59,313 nucleotides of DNA, from positions 1 through 59,313 of the forward strand of contig JAFQUA010000001.1 in NCBI GenBank assembly GCA_017408725.1, read 5' to 3'. This stretch comes from Oscillospiraceae bacterium. GTDB taxonomy: Bacteria; Bacillota_A; Clostridia; Oscillospirales; Oscillospiraceae. Below the pieces are notes generated by a model. The model was given only the letters and a program-made list of their open reading frames with translations, searched no databases and was not told where the DNA came from. A program made the translations under genes and the position numbers. How positions within the stretch are numbered: the first letter of the stretch is position 1; each line of letters begins with the position of its first letter. Of the stretch, positions 1 through 7,236 are shown in pieces.

Positions 1-2
1 CG

Positions 3-36
3 GGCCTTTTTGCTAATCGTAATTAGCAAAAAGGCC
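3..36. terminator. Perfect 15-bp inverted repeat
   Basis: Arms 3-17 and 22-36 pair perfectly around a 4-base loop. Each arm carries a run of five T or A, so the stem could act as a terminator for a gene lying left of the window. No T-run follows the stem on the plus strand, so it could equally be the end of a small mobile element. Confidence 0.5.
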
Positions 37-82
37 GCACATTTAACGCTTTTTGTCAAGTGTTTTTCTAAATTTATTACGA

Positions 83-122
83 AAAAACTGAATCCCACAT
101 TTCTGTGAGATCCAGTTTTTCT
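83..122. terminator. Hairpin with A/T flanks, probable bidirectional terminator
   Basis: AAAAACTG at 83-90 pairs with CAGTTTTT at 113-120, and inner pairs (92-94 with 109-111, 96-99 with 104-107) extend the stem with two mismatches. The A-run before it and T-run after it fit intrinsic termination on both strands. Confidence 0.6.
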
Positions 123-129
123 TAACTTA

Positions 130-645
130 ATGACATTGGGTAAAACCGGGGGTAAAATAATAGCTTCTAGCGAGGAGTGCCGTAGACGAGAAAAAAGCTC
201 CCCATTATAGTAGAAGTGGTTTGTCGACCACACAACTACCATAATGAGGAGGCCTTCATGGTGAGTGATAAAGACATAAATAGTTTAGACCATACATCGT
301 GGAGATGTCAAGACCATATCGTATTTGCACCCCAATATCGCAGAATGGAAATATACGGAGAAATAAAAAGTAGATATGGGAAAGATACTGCGGCAACTAT
401 GCCAGCAAAAGAGTGTGGAAATTACAGAAGCAGAACTATGCGGATATCACATCCAGATGTTCATAAGCATACCGCCGAAGTATAGCGTATCCAGCATAAT
501 GGGGGATCTAAGGGAAAAGAGTATTTCGTAGATACGCCCTTTCGGGGCTTAATCAAGCAGTCGGCTTTAGCCATGGCCCTGACTAATAAAATTTATCGGT
601 TGCGTCAGAAGAGGCGGTTTCCTTCCGTAAAAGGGTAGGGAATAC
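130..645 (+). mobile_element. Decayed IS200/IS605-family insertion sequence
   Basis: This stretch holds a broken TnpA reading frame (258-531) with flanks that look like the non-coding ends of an IS200-type element. The left flank (about 130-215) contains a CCGGGGGTAAAA segment. The right flank (about 532-640) contains short G/C-rich inverted segments such as CGCCCTTTCGGGGC. IS200 ends form subterminal hairpins rather than classical inverted repeats. The exact ends are not defined, and I could not identify a matching intact copy in the window. The element is almost certainly immobile by itself. Confidence 0.55.
258..531 (+). pseudogene. tnpA: IS200/IS605 TnpA transposase, frameshifted and truncated
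   Basis: From the ATG at 258 the first frame reads SLDHTSWRCQDHIVFAPQYR, a close match to the N-terminus of Y1 HUH transposases (usual length about 140-155 residues). Near position 385 the homology jumps frame and continues as KILRQLCQQKSVEITEAEL, then GYHIQMFISIPPKYSVSSIM, to a stop at 529-531. The HUH metal motif, normally H-x-H, reads H-x-Q here (HIQM), so the active site is damaged as well. The C-terminal part with the catalytic tyrosine is missing. Family assignment comes from the sequence pattern; inactivity is an inference from the frameshift, the lost histidine and the truncation. Confidence 0.8.
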
Positions 646-656
646 AGGTGCACTTT

Positions 657-1382
657 TTATGAATAGCATTTTTTGCAGGGTGTATAGCCCATGGTCTGAG
701 CTTCTTCTATTGTGACCTGCGCCGGATTCTTCATTCCACTGCAATTTGGTTTTATATGATATTTTTTGCCACTTTGTGGAATCCAGACCATGTCTTCCGT
801 ACCTTCGCTTGTGGTGGGGGCAATGCTTGGTTCCGTAGCCCGCGGCGCGGTGGCAGGAGGATTAGTCACTACTGCTGTGGGTGGAACAGTTGGCAGGGGC
901 GTAGGAGGCACTGTCGTTGGTGAGACAGAGCCCTCCGGCGTGTTTGGTACCGCCGGCATTGTGGTAGGTGGTATGAACGGCCTGGTTTGGGTGGGTGCCC
1001 GGGACTGTGTCAGCAGGCAATGTTCCAGATAGATGATATTCCCAACGATGCCGGTACAAACGCCGTGCAGTTGGACTGTGTCACCTTCTTTTATGGCTGT
1101 GATTTCATCTCGTTGCTGGGAAAATGTACAGGAAAAACAGATGCTATCCTGCTTCTCGTCACCCACAAATATAGTCGTATACCCACCTGCGGATACGATG
1201 CCTGAAACTTCAATATGCTTCATGTCCAATGCGGTTTTCCGCAGATCAGGATCCATTGTGGCATAATAGGCGGTATCGCCGGAAAGGGAAATGGGGTTCT
1301 GCATATATGCGCTGGAATCCAGCGTGCAGCCTGTCAATAAAGAGACCAGGAGCAAAACCAGAAGAATGGTTTTAATTCTCAT
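657..1382 (-). CDS. Lipoprotein with OB-fold-like domain and C-terminal CxxC domain
   Basis: 241 residues. A signal peptide ends in the lipobox LLTGC, so Cys19 should be lipidated and the protein displayed outside the membrane. Residues about 50-130 resemble the tRNA_anti-like OB-fold domain of clostridial lipoproteins. A Pro/Thr-rich linker (about 130-195) works as a wall-spanning spacer. The last 45 residues, starting VWIPQSGKKYH, hold four cysteines/histidines with a final CKKC, a small domain often appended to surface proteins and probably metal binding. An AGGAG ribosome site lies just upstream of the ATG. The stop lies 15 bp from the start region of the esterase gene's end, so the two minus-strand genes may be cotranscribed. 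Specific function unknown. Confidence 0.75.
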   Translation of the reverse strand: MRIKTILLVLLLVSLLTGCTLDSSAYMQNPISLSGDTAYYATMDPDLRKTALDMKHIEVSGIVSAGGYTTIFVGDEKQDSICFSCTFSQQRDEITAIKEGDTVQLHGVCTGIVGNIIYLEHCLLTQSRAPTQTRPFIPPTTMPAVPNTPEGSVSPTTVPPTPLPTVPPTAVVTNPPATAPRATEPSIAPTTSEGTEDMVWIPQSGKKYHIKPNCSGMKNPAQVTIEEAQTMGYTPCKKCYS

Positions 1383-1397
1383 AGACCATACTCCTAA

Positions 1398-2390
1398 TCA
1401 AAGCTTCAACAGGTTTTCTGCAATTCGCAGACCCAGTTGTTTTTTGTCTTTGGGGTGCAGGTCGTCATTTTGACAGATATCCCAGCTGATGACGGTGCGG
1501 ACACCCGGGATCTTATCTTGCGCGCGCATTTGTGCAGCTTGAATACCGCGCCAGCCCGGACCGTCCCAAGGAATATAGACAGGAAGCTGAACTACGATGA
1601 AGGGTAGGGTGCTGTTTTGGAAAACGCGGCGGGTATTTGCGATAAAGGCATCCAGAAGATCAAGGTAAATTGCCGCTTCCGCAATGCTGGTATTAGCCTC
1701 GCCTTGATACCACAGTACGGCGTTTATCGAGAAAGGGATCACTTTTGAAAGCATGGTTTCGTACAGATGCCCGTAACCGTTCCACGGGAAGTCAAAATGG
1801 TCCTGGAACTTATCCGTGTCTGAAACATAGAAGTGGTCGTTATCGAACAGTTCCTTGGGCATCCATGTCTGAATAACGGACGCACCCTGACAGCAGGAAA
1901 TTAAACCGATCTTTCTTCCGGTTGCTTCAGCCATTCGGATTCCTACATAGTACCCGATGGCCGGGAATTCTCCGGCAAGCTCTTTTGTGCACAGAACCCA
2001 TCCGTGCCTTGAAAAAATGCATTCTCCTTCTTCGGGACGGTCCACTGAAAAAAGACGGACATCGTCATTCATCACATAGCACTCGGGAGATTCATTGGTT
2101 TTCCGCAGCTTTAATTGCATATTGGATTGCCCACCCAACAGGTAGACATCACCAAAGTAGATGTCCTTAAGTACAGTTTGTCCGCTGTCGATAACAACCT
2201 CCATGGAGTACGGACCACCGTAATCACGGGAATCCAACTCAATAAGCCAGTCAGGACCCGTACTGCAAACAGTGCTTGTCTGCCCCGCAAGGGAAACTGT
2301 GACCTTACCGCAGCCACTGCCGAAAATGCGGATTGGCTGATTGGCTTGGAATACCATGTGGGAAGCGAAAATGGGATTCAGCGTTGCCAT
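1398..2390 (-). CDS. Sialate O-acetylesterase-like SGNH hydrolase
   Basis: 330 residues. The segment GDVYLLGGQSNMQ places the nucleophile at Ser89, as in sialic-acid-specific 9-O-acetylesterase (SASA) proteins. A late NDDLHP segment near residue 315 supplies the catalytic histidine. WYQGEAN, a typical SASA block, is also present. Enzymes of this family remove acetyl groups from sialic acids or acetylated plant glycans. There is no signal peptide, so it should act inside the cell on imported sugars. The neighbouring mannonate genes suggest glycan-derived sugar or uronate use, but no sialic acid gene lies nearby, so the substrate could equally be an acetylated hemicellulose fragment. The ATG at 2390 is preceded by AGAGGTG. 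Confidence 0.85.
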   Translation of the reverse strand: MATLNPIFASHMVFQANQPIRIFGSGCGKVTVSLAGQTSTVCSTGPDWLIELDSRDYGGPYSMEVVIDSGQTVLKDIYFGDVYLLGGQSNMQLKLRKTNESPECYVMNDDVRLFSVDRPEEGECIFSRHGWVLCTKELAGEFPAIGYYVGIRMAEATGRKIGLISCCQGASVIQTWMPKELFDNDHFYVSDTDKFQDHFDFPWNGYGHLYETMLSKVIPFSINAVLWYQGEANTSIAEAAIYLDLLDAFIANTRRVFQNSTLPFIVVQLPVYIPWDGPGWRGIQAAQMRAQDKIPGVRTVISWDICQNDDLHPKDKKQLGLRIAENLLKL

Positions 2391-2424
2391 ATAAACGCAC
2401 CTCTATTTGGTAAATTATGTTAAA

Positions 2425-2460
2425 ATGGTAGCACAGGATAAATATAAAGTCAATGCTACC
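2425..2460 (-). promoter_or_regulatory. Putative promoter with flanking 7-bp inverted repeat (operator)
   Basis: On the minus strand TTGACT (2453-2448), 17 bases and TACCAT (2430-2425) give a plausible promoter for the esterase gene. It is bracketed by a perfect inverted repeat, GGTAGCA at 2427-2433 and TGCTACC at 2454-2460. Arms that overlap the -10 and abut the -35 would suit a repressor operator. The regulator is not identified. Confidence 0.45.
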
Positions 2461-2535
2461 TGTTTTGGCTGGGGGATCCAGTGAATTTTGACGATTCGAA
2501 GGAGAATGGGGACGAGAAATGTTTACAAATAAGAC

Positions 2536-2563
2536 TTGAAAATCCTAAGATTTGTCGTATAAT
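2536..2563 (+). promoter_or_regulatory. Sigma-A promoter of the mannonate operon
   Basis: TTGAAA at 2536-2541 and a perfect TATAAT at 2558-2563 are separated by 16 bases. The start codon of uxuA is about 100 bases downstream, leaving a leader of roughly 90 nt without an obvious terminator. Confidence 0.65.
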
Positions 2564-2660
2564 AGTATTCGGAAGAAGTTGGTCCTTTTGAAGAAAATAC
2601 CGATTGAAAGGTTTCTAAAAGGCCTTTCCGTGAGAAATAAACATATTGGAGGAGTTTTAT

Positions 2661-3749
2661 ATGCCTATGCAAATGGGCTTCCGCTGGTACGGCAAGGGTA
2701 ACGACACCATCAGCCTGGCCGATATTAAGCAGATCCCCGGTGTTACCAGCATCGTCTGGGCGCTGCATCACAAGATGCCCGGTGAAGTTTGGGAAGAAGA
2801 GGAGATTGCGGAAGTCAAGAAGCAGCTTGACGAATACGGTTTTAACATCGATGTCGTCGAATCTGTAAATGTCCACGATGATATCAAGATCGGTTTACCT
2901 ACCCGTGACATGTATATCGAGAATTACAAGACCACCCTGCGGAATCTGGCAAAATACGGTGTCAAGATTGTTTGTTATAACTTTATGCCCATCTTTGACT
3001 GGACTCGCACAGATCTTTTCCATCCTGTAGGAGACGGTTCAACTGCTCTTTACTACGAAGCAGATAAGATCCATCAGGATTATAAGGAAATGGCTCAGTA
3101 TATCTTGGATTTTACGGAGAAGTATTATATGTCCTTTCCCGGTTGGGAGCCAGAGCGTATGGCAAGGCTGGACGAGTTGTTTAAGGCGTATAAGGATGTC
3201 GATCATGAAAAATTGTGGGCAAACCTTAAGTACTTCCTGGAAGCCCTGATGCCCACCTGTGAGGAAACCGGTATCAAGATGGCCATTCATATGGACGATC
3301 CCCCGTGGGATATCTTCGGTCTGCCCCGACTGATGGTCAGCGCGGAGAACATTGACCGGTTACTCAGCATGGTGGACCACCCCAATAACTGCATTACGCT
3401 GTGCTCCGGCTCTTTGAATGCCAATGAAGACAACCATGTGGCTCCAATTATTTATCAGCATCATGACCGCATTGCGTTTGCCCATGTCCGCAATATCAAG
3501 CATTTCCCCAACGGTGACTTTTCTGAGGCTGCCCATCGGGATTGCTGCGGTGAAACCGGAATTCTGGAGATCATGAAAGCATTCCACGACTGTGGTTATG
3601 AGGGCTATATCCGTCCCGACCACGGCCGCCATCTGTGGGGTGAGGGCGCCGGCAATATTCGCCCCGGTTATGGTTTGTATGACCGTGCACTGGGCATCAT
3701 GTATATGCTGGGTGCGTGGGATTTGCTGGATAAGCTGGCCGGCAAGTAA
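2661..3749 (+). CDS. uxuA: D-mannonate dehydratase
   Basis: 362 residues, normal for the family. It dehydrates D-mannonate to 2-keto-3-deoxygluconate in the glucuronate branch of hexuronate catabolism. Expected metal ligands are visible: His in MAIHMDDPP, Cys in ITLCSGS, His in FAHVRNIK, and Asp/His in IRPDHGRHLWGEG. The ATG at 2661 is chosen because GGAGG sits 8-12 bases upstream; the in-frame TTG at 2646 lies before that site. The next gene, 37 bp downstream with its own GGAGGT, is the enzyme of the previous pathway step, so the pair forms an operon. Kdg kinase, aldolase and uronate isomerase are not in the window. Confidence 0.95.
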   Translation: MPMQMGFRWYGKGNDTISLADIKQIPGVTSIVWALHHKMPGEVWEEEEIAEVKKQLDEYGFNIDVVESVNVHDDIKIGLPTRDMYIENYKTTLRNLAKYGVKIVCYNFMPIFDWTRTDLFHPVGDGSTALYYEADKIHQDYKEMAQYILDFTEKYYMSFPGWEPERMARLDELFKAYKDVDHEKLWANLKYFLEALMPTCEETGIKMAIHMDDPPWDIFGLPRLMVSAENIDRLLSMVDHPNNCITLCSGSLNANEDNHVAPIIYQHHDRIAFAHVRNIKHFPNGDFSEAAHRDCCGETGILEIMKAFHDCGYEGYIRPDHGRHLWGEGAGNIRPGYGLYDRALGIMYMLGAWDLLDKLAGK

Positions 3750-3786
3750 CCTATCATCATTCATATTATATTGGAGGTAATTTATC

Positions 3787-4632
3787 ATGGTCAATCTTCC
3801 CCTGAACATTGATTTTTCCGGTAAAGTCGTCGTTGTTACCGGCGCGGGTGGTCTAATCTGCGGCGCTATGGCCCGTGCTTTTGCGCAGAGCGGTGCCAAG
3901 GTTGCAGCTTTGGACCTGAACGAGGATTCCGTTAAGTCTCTGGCAAACGAGCTGAAGGCAGAAGGTTTCATCTGCGAGGGCTACAAGGCTAACGTTCTGG
4001 AGCCTACTGCTCTGGAAGAGGTCCATCAGGCTGTTCTTTCTGATTTAGGTCCCTGCGATATTCTGGTCAACGGTGCCGGCGGCAACAATCCCCGTGCCAC
4101 TACTGACAACGAATATCAGCACGAGGCCAAGGAAAGCGGCAAGTCCTTCTTTGATCTGGACGCCGGCGGTGTTGACTTCGTCTTTAAGCTGAACTTCCAG
4201 GGTACTCTGCTGCCCACTCAGGCCTTTGCAAAGGATATGGTCGCCAAGAAGCACGGCTGCATTCTGAATATTTCTTCTATGAATGCCTATACTCCTTTGA
4301 CCAAGATCCCCGCATACTCCGCTGCCAAGGCCGGTATTTCCAACTTCACCCAGTGGCTGGCTACCCACTTTGCCGGCACCGGCATTCGCTGCAACGCCAT
4401 TGCTCCCGGCTTCCTGGTTTCCGCCCAGAACAAGGCTCTGCTGTTCAATGAGGACGGTACTCCCACTGCCCGTTCCGCAAAGATCCTGAACGGCACTCCC
4501 ACCGGCCGCTTTGTCGATGCTGACGAGCTGATCGGCGCAACGCTGTTCCTGTGCGACGACAGAAGCGCTTCCGCCATCACCGGCGTGGTCCTGCCCGTCG
4601 ATGCCGGCTTCGCTGCTTACTCCGGCGTGTAA
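3787..4632 (+). CDS. uxuB: SDR-type D-mannonate oxidoreductase (fructuronate reductase)
   Basis: 281 residues. A Rossmann short-chain dehydrogenase with the nucleotide motif TGAGGLICG near residues 19-27, NNAG-like NGAGG near residue 96, and the catalytic Ser-Tyr-x3-Lys set in ISSMNAY...AYSAAKAG. The long insert between the NGAGG segment and the active site, and linkage to uxuA, match the Bacillus YjmF type of mannonate oxidoreductase. That type interconverts D-fructuronate and D-mannonate and is unrelated to the long-chain UxuB of enterobacteria. GGAGGT precedes the ATG. Substrate assignment rests on family likeness plus context. Confidence 0.88.
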   Translation: MVNLPLNIDFSGKVVVVTGAGGLICGAMARAFAQSGAKVAALDLNEDSVKSLANELKAEGFICEGYKANVLEPTALEEVHQAVLSDLGPCDILVNGAGGNNPRATTDNEYQHEAKESGKSFFDLDAGGVDFVFKLNFQGTLLPTQAFAKDMVAKKHGCILNISSMNAYTPLTKIPAYSAAKAGISNFTQWLATHFAGTGIRCNAIAPGFLVSAQNKALLFNEDGTPTARSAKILNGTPTGRFVDADELIGATLFLCDDRSASAITGVVLPVDAGFAAYSGV

Positions 4633-4642
4633 TTCATAATTT

Positions 4643-4677
4643 AAATCCCGCCTTCCAATCGGAAGGCGGGATTTTTT
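4643..4677. terminator. Strong bidirectional terminator between uxuB and pdxY-like gene
   Basis: A 14-bp stem (4643-4656 with 4661-4674), 4-base loop AATC, and a following T-run. The two flanking genes converge on it and the stem's own A/T ends would serve both. Confidence 0.9.
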
Positions 4678-5506
4678 ACTTCAAAGCGTCAATTAGTTTT
4701 CCGAGAACCGGCTCAAAGGCAGCGCCGTACCAGTGGTTATCCAGCTGAGCGGTATACTTGATGCACTCCACAGTGTAATCCGCTGCGATCTTGGCTGCGT
4801 CATATGCGCTCTTGCCCCGCACCAAAGCGCCAACAAAGGCAGAGGCATAAATATCACCGGTACCATGACAGCTGTTGGTCAGCTTGTCATGCTCGTAGTA
4901 AGCGTATTTCCCGTTTTCGTAGACCACTACGCCGGTTTTGCCCGGAGCGTAGGAAACGCCGGTGAGCACCACATTGGGGCAGCCCAGAGCGGTCAGCCCC
5001 GCAAGCAGGGCGTCGATGTAGGCGCGGTCATACTCCGTTTTGTATTCAAGGCCTGTGAGGAAACTGGCCTCGGTGATGTTGGGAACCACATAGTCAGCCA
5101 CATCGCACAGCCCCTTCATGGCTTCCACATAGTCCATATCAAAAATGGAATAGAGCTTTCCGTTGTCTGCCATAGCAGGGTCAACGATCTTGATGCAGTT
5201 ATTATCGGCGGTCTCGGCGAAAATATCCTTGACATAGCCAATCTGCTGGATACTGCCCAGATAACCGGTGTAGATAGCGCGGAAGCGAATGCCTTCCTTG
5301 CACCAGTGATCCTTGATAGCGGGCATGTCCTCGGTCAGATCACGGAAGGTAAAGCCGCTGAAGCCGGCGGTATGGGTGGAAAGAACGGCGGACGGCAGTA
5401 CGCAGGTCTCCAGACCACAGGCGGAGATAATGGGCAGCGCAACCGTCAGCGAGCACTGGCCGACACAGGAAATGTCTTGGATGGTAAGAACCTTTTGGTA
5501 AGACAT
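4676..5506 (-). CDS. pdxY: Pyridoxal/pyridoxamine kinase
   Basis: 276 residues of a ribokinase-fold vitamin B6 kinase, phosphorylating pyridoxal, pyridoxine or pyridoxamine with ATP for PLP salvage. Seen: the N-terminal block VLTIQDISCVGQCSLTVALP, the central VDPAMADNGKLY (a PDxxK/PxMGD-like segment of PdxY/PdxK proteins), and the ATP/anion motif NSCHGTGDIYAS whose Asp is the catalytic base. The ATG at 5506 is chosen since AAGGAG lies 8 bases upstream; an in-frame GTG at 5515 falls inside that ribosome site. No B6 synthesis genes are nearby. Whether it prefers pyridoxal or pyridoxamine cannot be read from sequence. Confidence 0.88.
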   Translation of the reverse strand: MSYQKVLTIQDISCVGQCSLTVALPIISACGLETCVLPSAVLSTHTAGFSGFTFRDLTEDMPAIKDHWCKEGIRFRAIYTGYLGSIQQIGYVKDIFAETADNNCIKIVDPAMADNGKLYSIFDMDYVEAMKGLCDVADYVVPNITEASFLTGLEYKTEYDRAYIDALLAGLTALGCPNVVLTGVSYAPGKTGVVVYENGKYAYYEHDKLTNSCHGTGDIYASAFVGALVRGKSAYDAAKIAADYTVECIKYTAQLDNHWYGAAFEPVLGKLIDALK

Positions 5507-5661
5507 GGAATTCACTCCTTGTATGATTTATGATTGCATTATAGCACAGCCTGGCAATAAAAACAGTGCCAAAAAATTAACAAAAACTAAGGTCAGATAA
5601 AGACACTGTTCGGCAGTATGGTGATTTTTTGAATTCTTGCAATAATAATGCGGGGAATCGC

Positions 5662-5691
5662 TTTACATTGCGGGAAGAAATGTGCTATCAT
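5662..5691 (+). promoter_or_regulatory. Promoter of the exonuclease gene
   Basis: TTTACA at 5662-5667 and TATCAT at 5686-5691 with an 18-base spacer, about 33 bases before the start codon. Confidence 0.55.
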
Positions 5692-5724
5692 ATCTAGAAA
5701 GATAATGAACAAAGGAAGCATGAC

Positions 5725-6714
5725 ATGAACTACATTGTTTTGGATATGGAATGGAATCAGCCCTGGCCGGGTTCTCCGTCTGCCAGAAAAGTGCTGCCTG
5801 TGGCGATCCGGGGGGAGATCATCCAGATCGGTGCCGTAAGAGTGACTGAAGATCAGCAAGTCACAGATGAATTCCAGATTATGGTCAAGCCGAAGTACTA
5901 CCGCCATCTTAACCGTCGCGTCAGCAAGCTGACCGGCATTAAAGAGTCCCGACTCCGGGAGGAGGGAGTACCTTATCCGGAGGCGATGGAGCAATTCCGG
6001 CAGTGGTGCGGCGAGGACATCGTATTTTTGACATGGGGCTTTGATGATATTGCGATTCTGCGGGAAAATCTGCGTCTTTACGGCTTGAGTGAAGGCTGGA
6101 CAAAAAAATGGTACAACGCCCAGATGATCTTTAACGCCCAGACAGACGGTTCTTCTTCCCAGAAGGCACTGAAAACGGCAATGGAGATCTTTGAAATCGA
6201 AGCGACACGTCCTGCCCATGACGCATTGGGCGATGCGTACCATACAGCCTTGATCTGTGCCCGTCTGGATCTGAAAAAGGGTATGGAGGAGTATTCGCAA
6301 GCGCTGAAAAGCCACGATAACGGCTTCCACGGCGCGGAATTGCCGGGATGCATTGCCCGTAAGGTTTTTTACGATTATGCGGACAAGCAGGCGGCGCTGA
6401 ATGCCATGACGGAAAAGGAGAACCTTTGTCCCACTTGCGGCAAGCAGATGGAGGGGACCAGATGGTTTTCCCAGCCCGGGCATCGGTATATGGATCTGGC
6501 ATCCTGCCCGGATCACGGAAAGTTTTTGATCCGGATTCGGCTGTCAGAGCAGCAGGACGGACTTGTGCGTGTCAGCCGGCTGACCTATGAGGCAACATCG
6601 GAAGCTGCGCAGGCCTATGAACGCCGTTCGGAGAAGGCAGATCCGGAGGAGCACCGCCATTCCCGCCGCCGTCACCGCAGAGGCTCGTGGGAGCGCAAAG
6701 CGGAAAAAGAGTAA
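5725..6714 (+). CDS. DEDD-family 3'-5' exonuclease with C-terminal zinc-finger-like tail
   Basis: 329 residues. The N-terminal two thirds is an RNase T/ERI-1-type exonuclease. ExoI is DMEW (Asp7, Glu9), ExoII lies around FLTWGFDDI, and ExoIII is HDALGDA with the DEDDh-type histidine. Such enzymes trim RNA or DNA 3' ends using two metal ions. After about residue 230 comes a Cys/His segment (CPTCGKQ ... SCPDHGK) that could bind one zinc, and the final 30 residues are strongly basic (Arg/His/Lys-rich), which would favour nucleic-acid binding. The gene appears monocistronic, with its own promoter and terminator. Related proteins in Firmicutes are annotated KapD-like or ERI1-like; the cellular substrate is unknown. 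Confidence 0.82.
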   Translation: MNYIVLDMEWNQPWPGSPSARKVLPVAIRGEIIQIGAVRVTEDQQVTDEFQIMVKPKYYRHLNRRVSKLTGIKESRLREEGVPYPEAMEQFRQWCGEDIVFLTWGFDDIAILRENLRLYGLSEGWTKKWYNAQMIFNAQTDGSSSQKALKTAMEIFEIEATRPAHDALGDAYHTALICARLDLKKGMEEYSQALKSHDNGFHGAELPGCIARKVFYDYADKQAALNAMTEKENLCPTCGKQMEGTRWFSQPGHRYMDLASCPDHGKFLIRIRLSEQQDGLVRVSRLTYEATSEAAQAYERRSEKADPEEHRHSRRRHRRGSWERKAEKE

Positions 6715-6720
6715 AATTCC

Positions 6721-6756
6721 ACCGCCCGAAATCGGGCGGTGTTTTCCTGTTTTTTG
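6721..6756 (+). terminator. Terminator after the exonuclease gene
   Basis: ACCGCCCG (6721-6728) pairs with CGGGCGGT (6733-6740), followed by an interrupted T-run to 6756. Confidence 0.85.
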
Positions 6757-6768
6757 ATGAGAAAATGC

Positions 6769-6797
6769 TTGACAGAAGTGCTGTTCAATGATACAAT
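6769..6797 (+). promoter_or_regulatory. Strong promoter of the tRNA pair
   Basis: Consensus TTGACA (6769-6774), 17-base spacer, TACAAT (6792-6797). The first tRNA starts 38 bases after the -10, consistent with a short 5' leader removed by RNase P. Confidence 0.8.
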
Positions 6798-6834
6798 AAG
6801 CCGCGTGATGGTGCTCAGGCACCTGTGACTTTAT

Positions 6835-6911
6835 GGGCCCTTAGCTCAGTTGGTTAGAGCCTCCGGCTCATAACCGGATAGTCCCGGGTTCGAATCCCTG
6901 AGGGCCCACCA
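6835..6911 (+). tRNA. tRNA with CAT anticodon (Met, or Ile2 read with lysidine)
   Basis: Acceptor arms GGGCCCT (6835-6841) and AGGGCCC (6901-6907) pair fully, the D arm is GCTC/GAGC, the anticodon loop is CTCATAA, the T loop is TTCGAAT, and the CCA end is encoded. One C-T mismatch sits in the T stem. The anticodon is CAT, but elongator tRNA-Met and tRNA-Ile2 (C34 modified to lysidine) share it. The acceptor and D-arm pattern resembles clostridial tRNA-Ile2, yet sequence alone does not settle it. It does not look like the initiator, because the first pair is G-C rather than the mismatch of bacterial initiators. Confidence 0.9.
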
Positions 6912-6942
6912 TCGAATCAAGGTTTAGCCTTTTATTATATAT

Positions 6943-7018
<76 letters not shown>

Positions 7019-7026
7019 GAAATAGT

Positions 7027-7075
7027 CCGAAAATCCTTTGTTTTCAAGGGTTTTCGGGCTTTTCTTGTTTTTGTG
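7027..7075 (+). terminator. Terminator of the tRNA operon
   Basis: CCGAAAATCCTT (7027-7038) pairs with AAGGGTTTTCGG (7046-7057) over 12 positions with one T-G pair. T-rich sequence follows. Confidence 0.8.
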
Positions 7076-7140
7076 CCAGTTTGGGGGTGTTTCCCAGCTG
7101 TCTCTTATTTTACCAATTTTTGCCTGATTTTGGGCTGTTT

Positions 7141-7164
7141 TTGTGGCAGATTTTGTGGCAGATT
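7141..7164. repeat. Two tandem 12-bp direct repeats near tRNA-Trp
   Basis: TTGTGGCAGATT occurs twice in a row (7141-7152, 7153-7164). Short tandem direct repeats of this size next to a tRNA are typical of arm-type integrase sites at the end of an integrated element, so this may be a scar of an old insertion behind tRNA-Trp. The rest of 7076-7236 holds no gene I can support. Confidence 0.4.
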
Positions 7165-7236
7165 TGGGCATTAAAAAAGGATCCCCACTGGGTGCCACCC
7201 CATGTCCAGAGTTTATGAAACGGCTTGTAAAATCGT

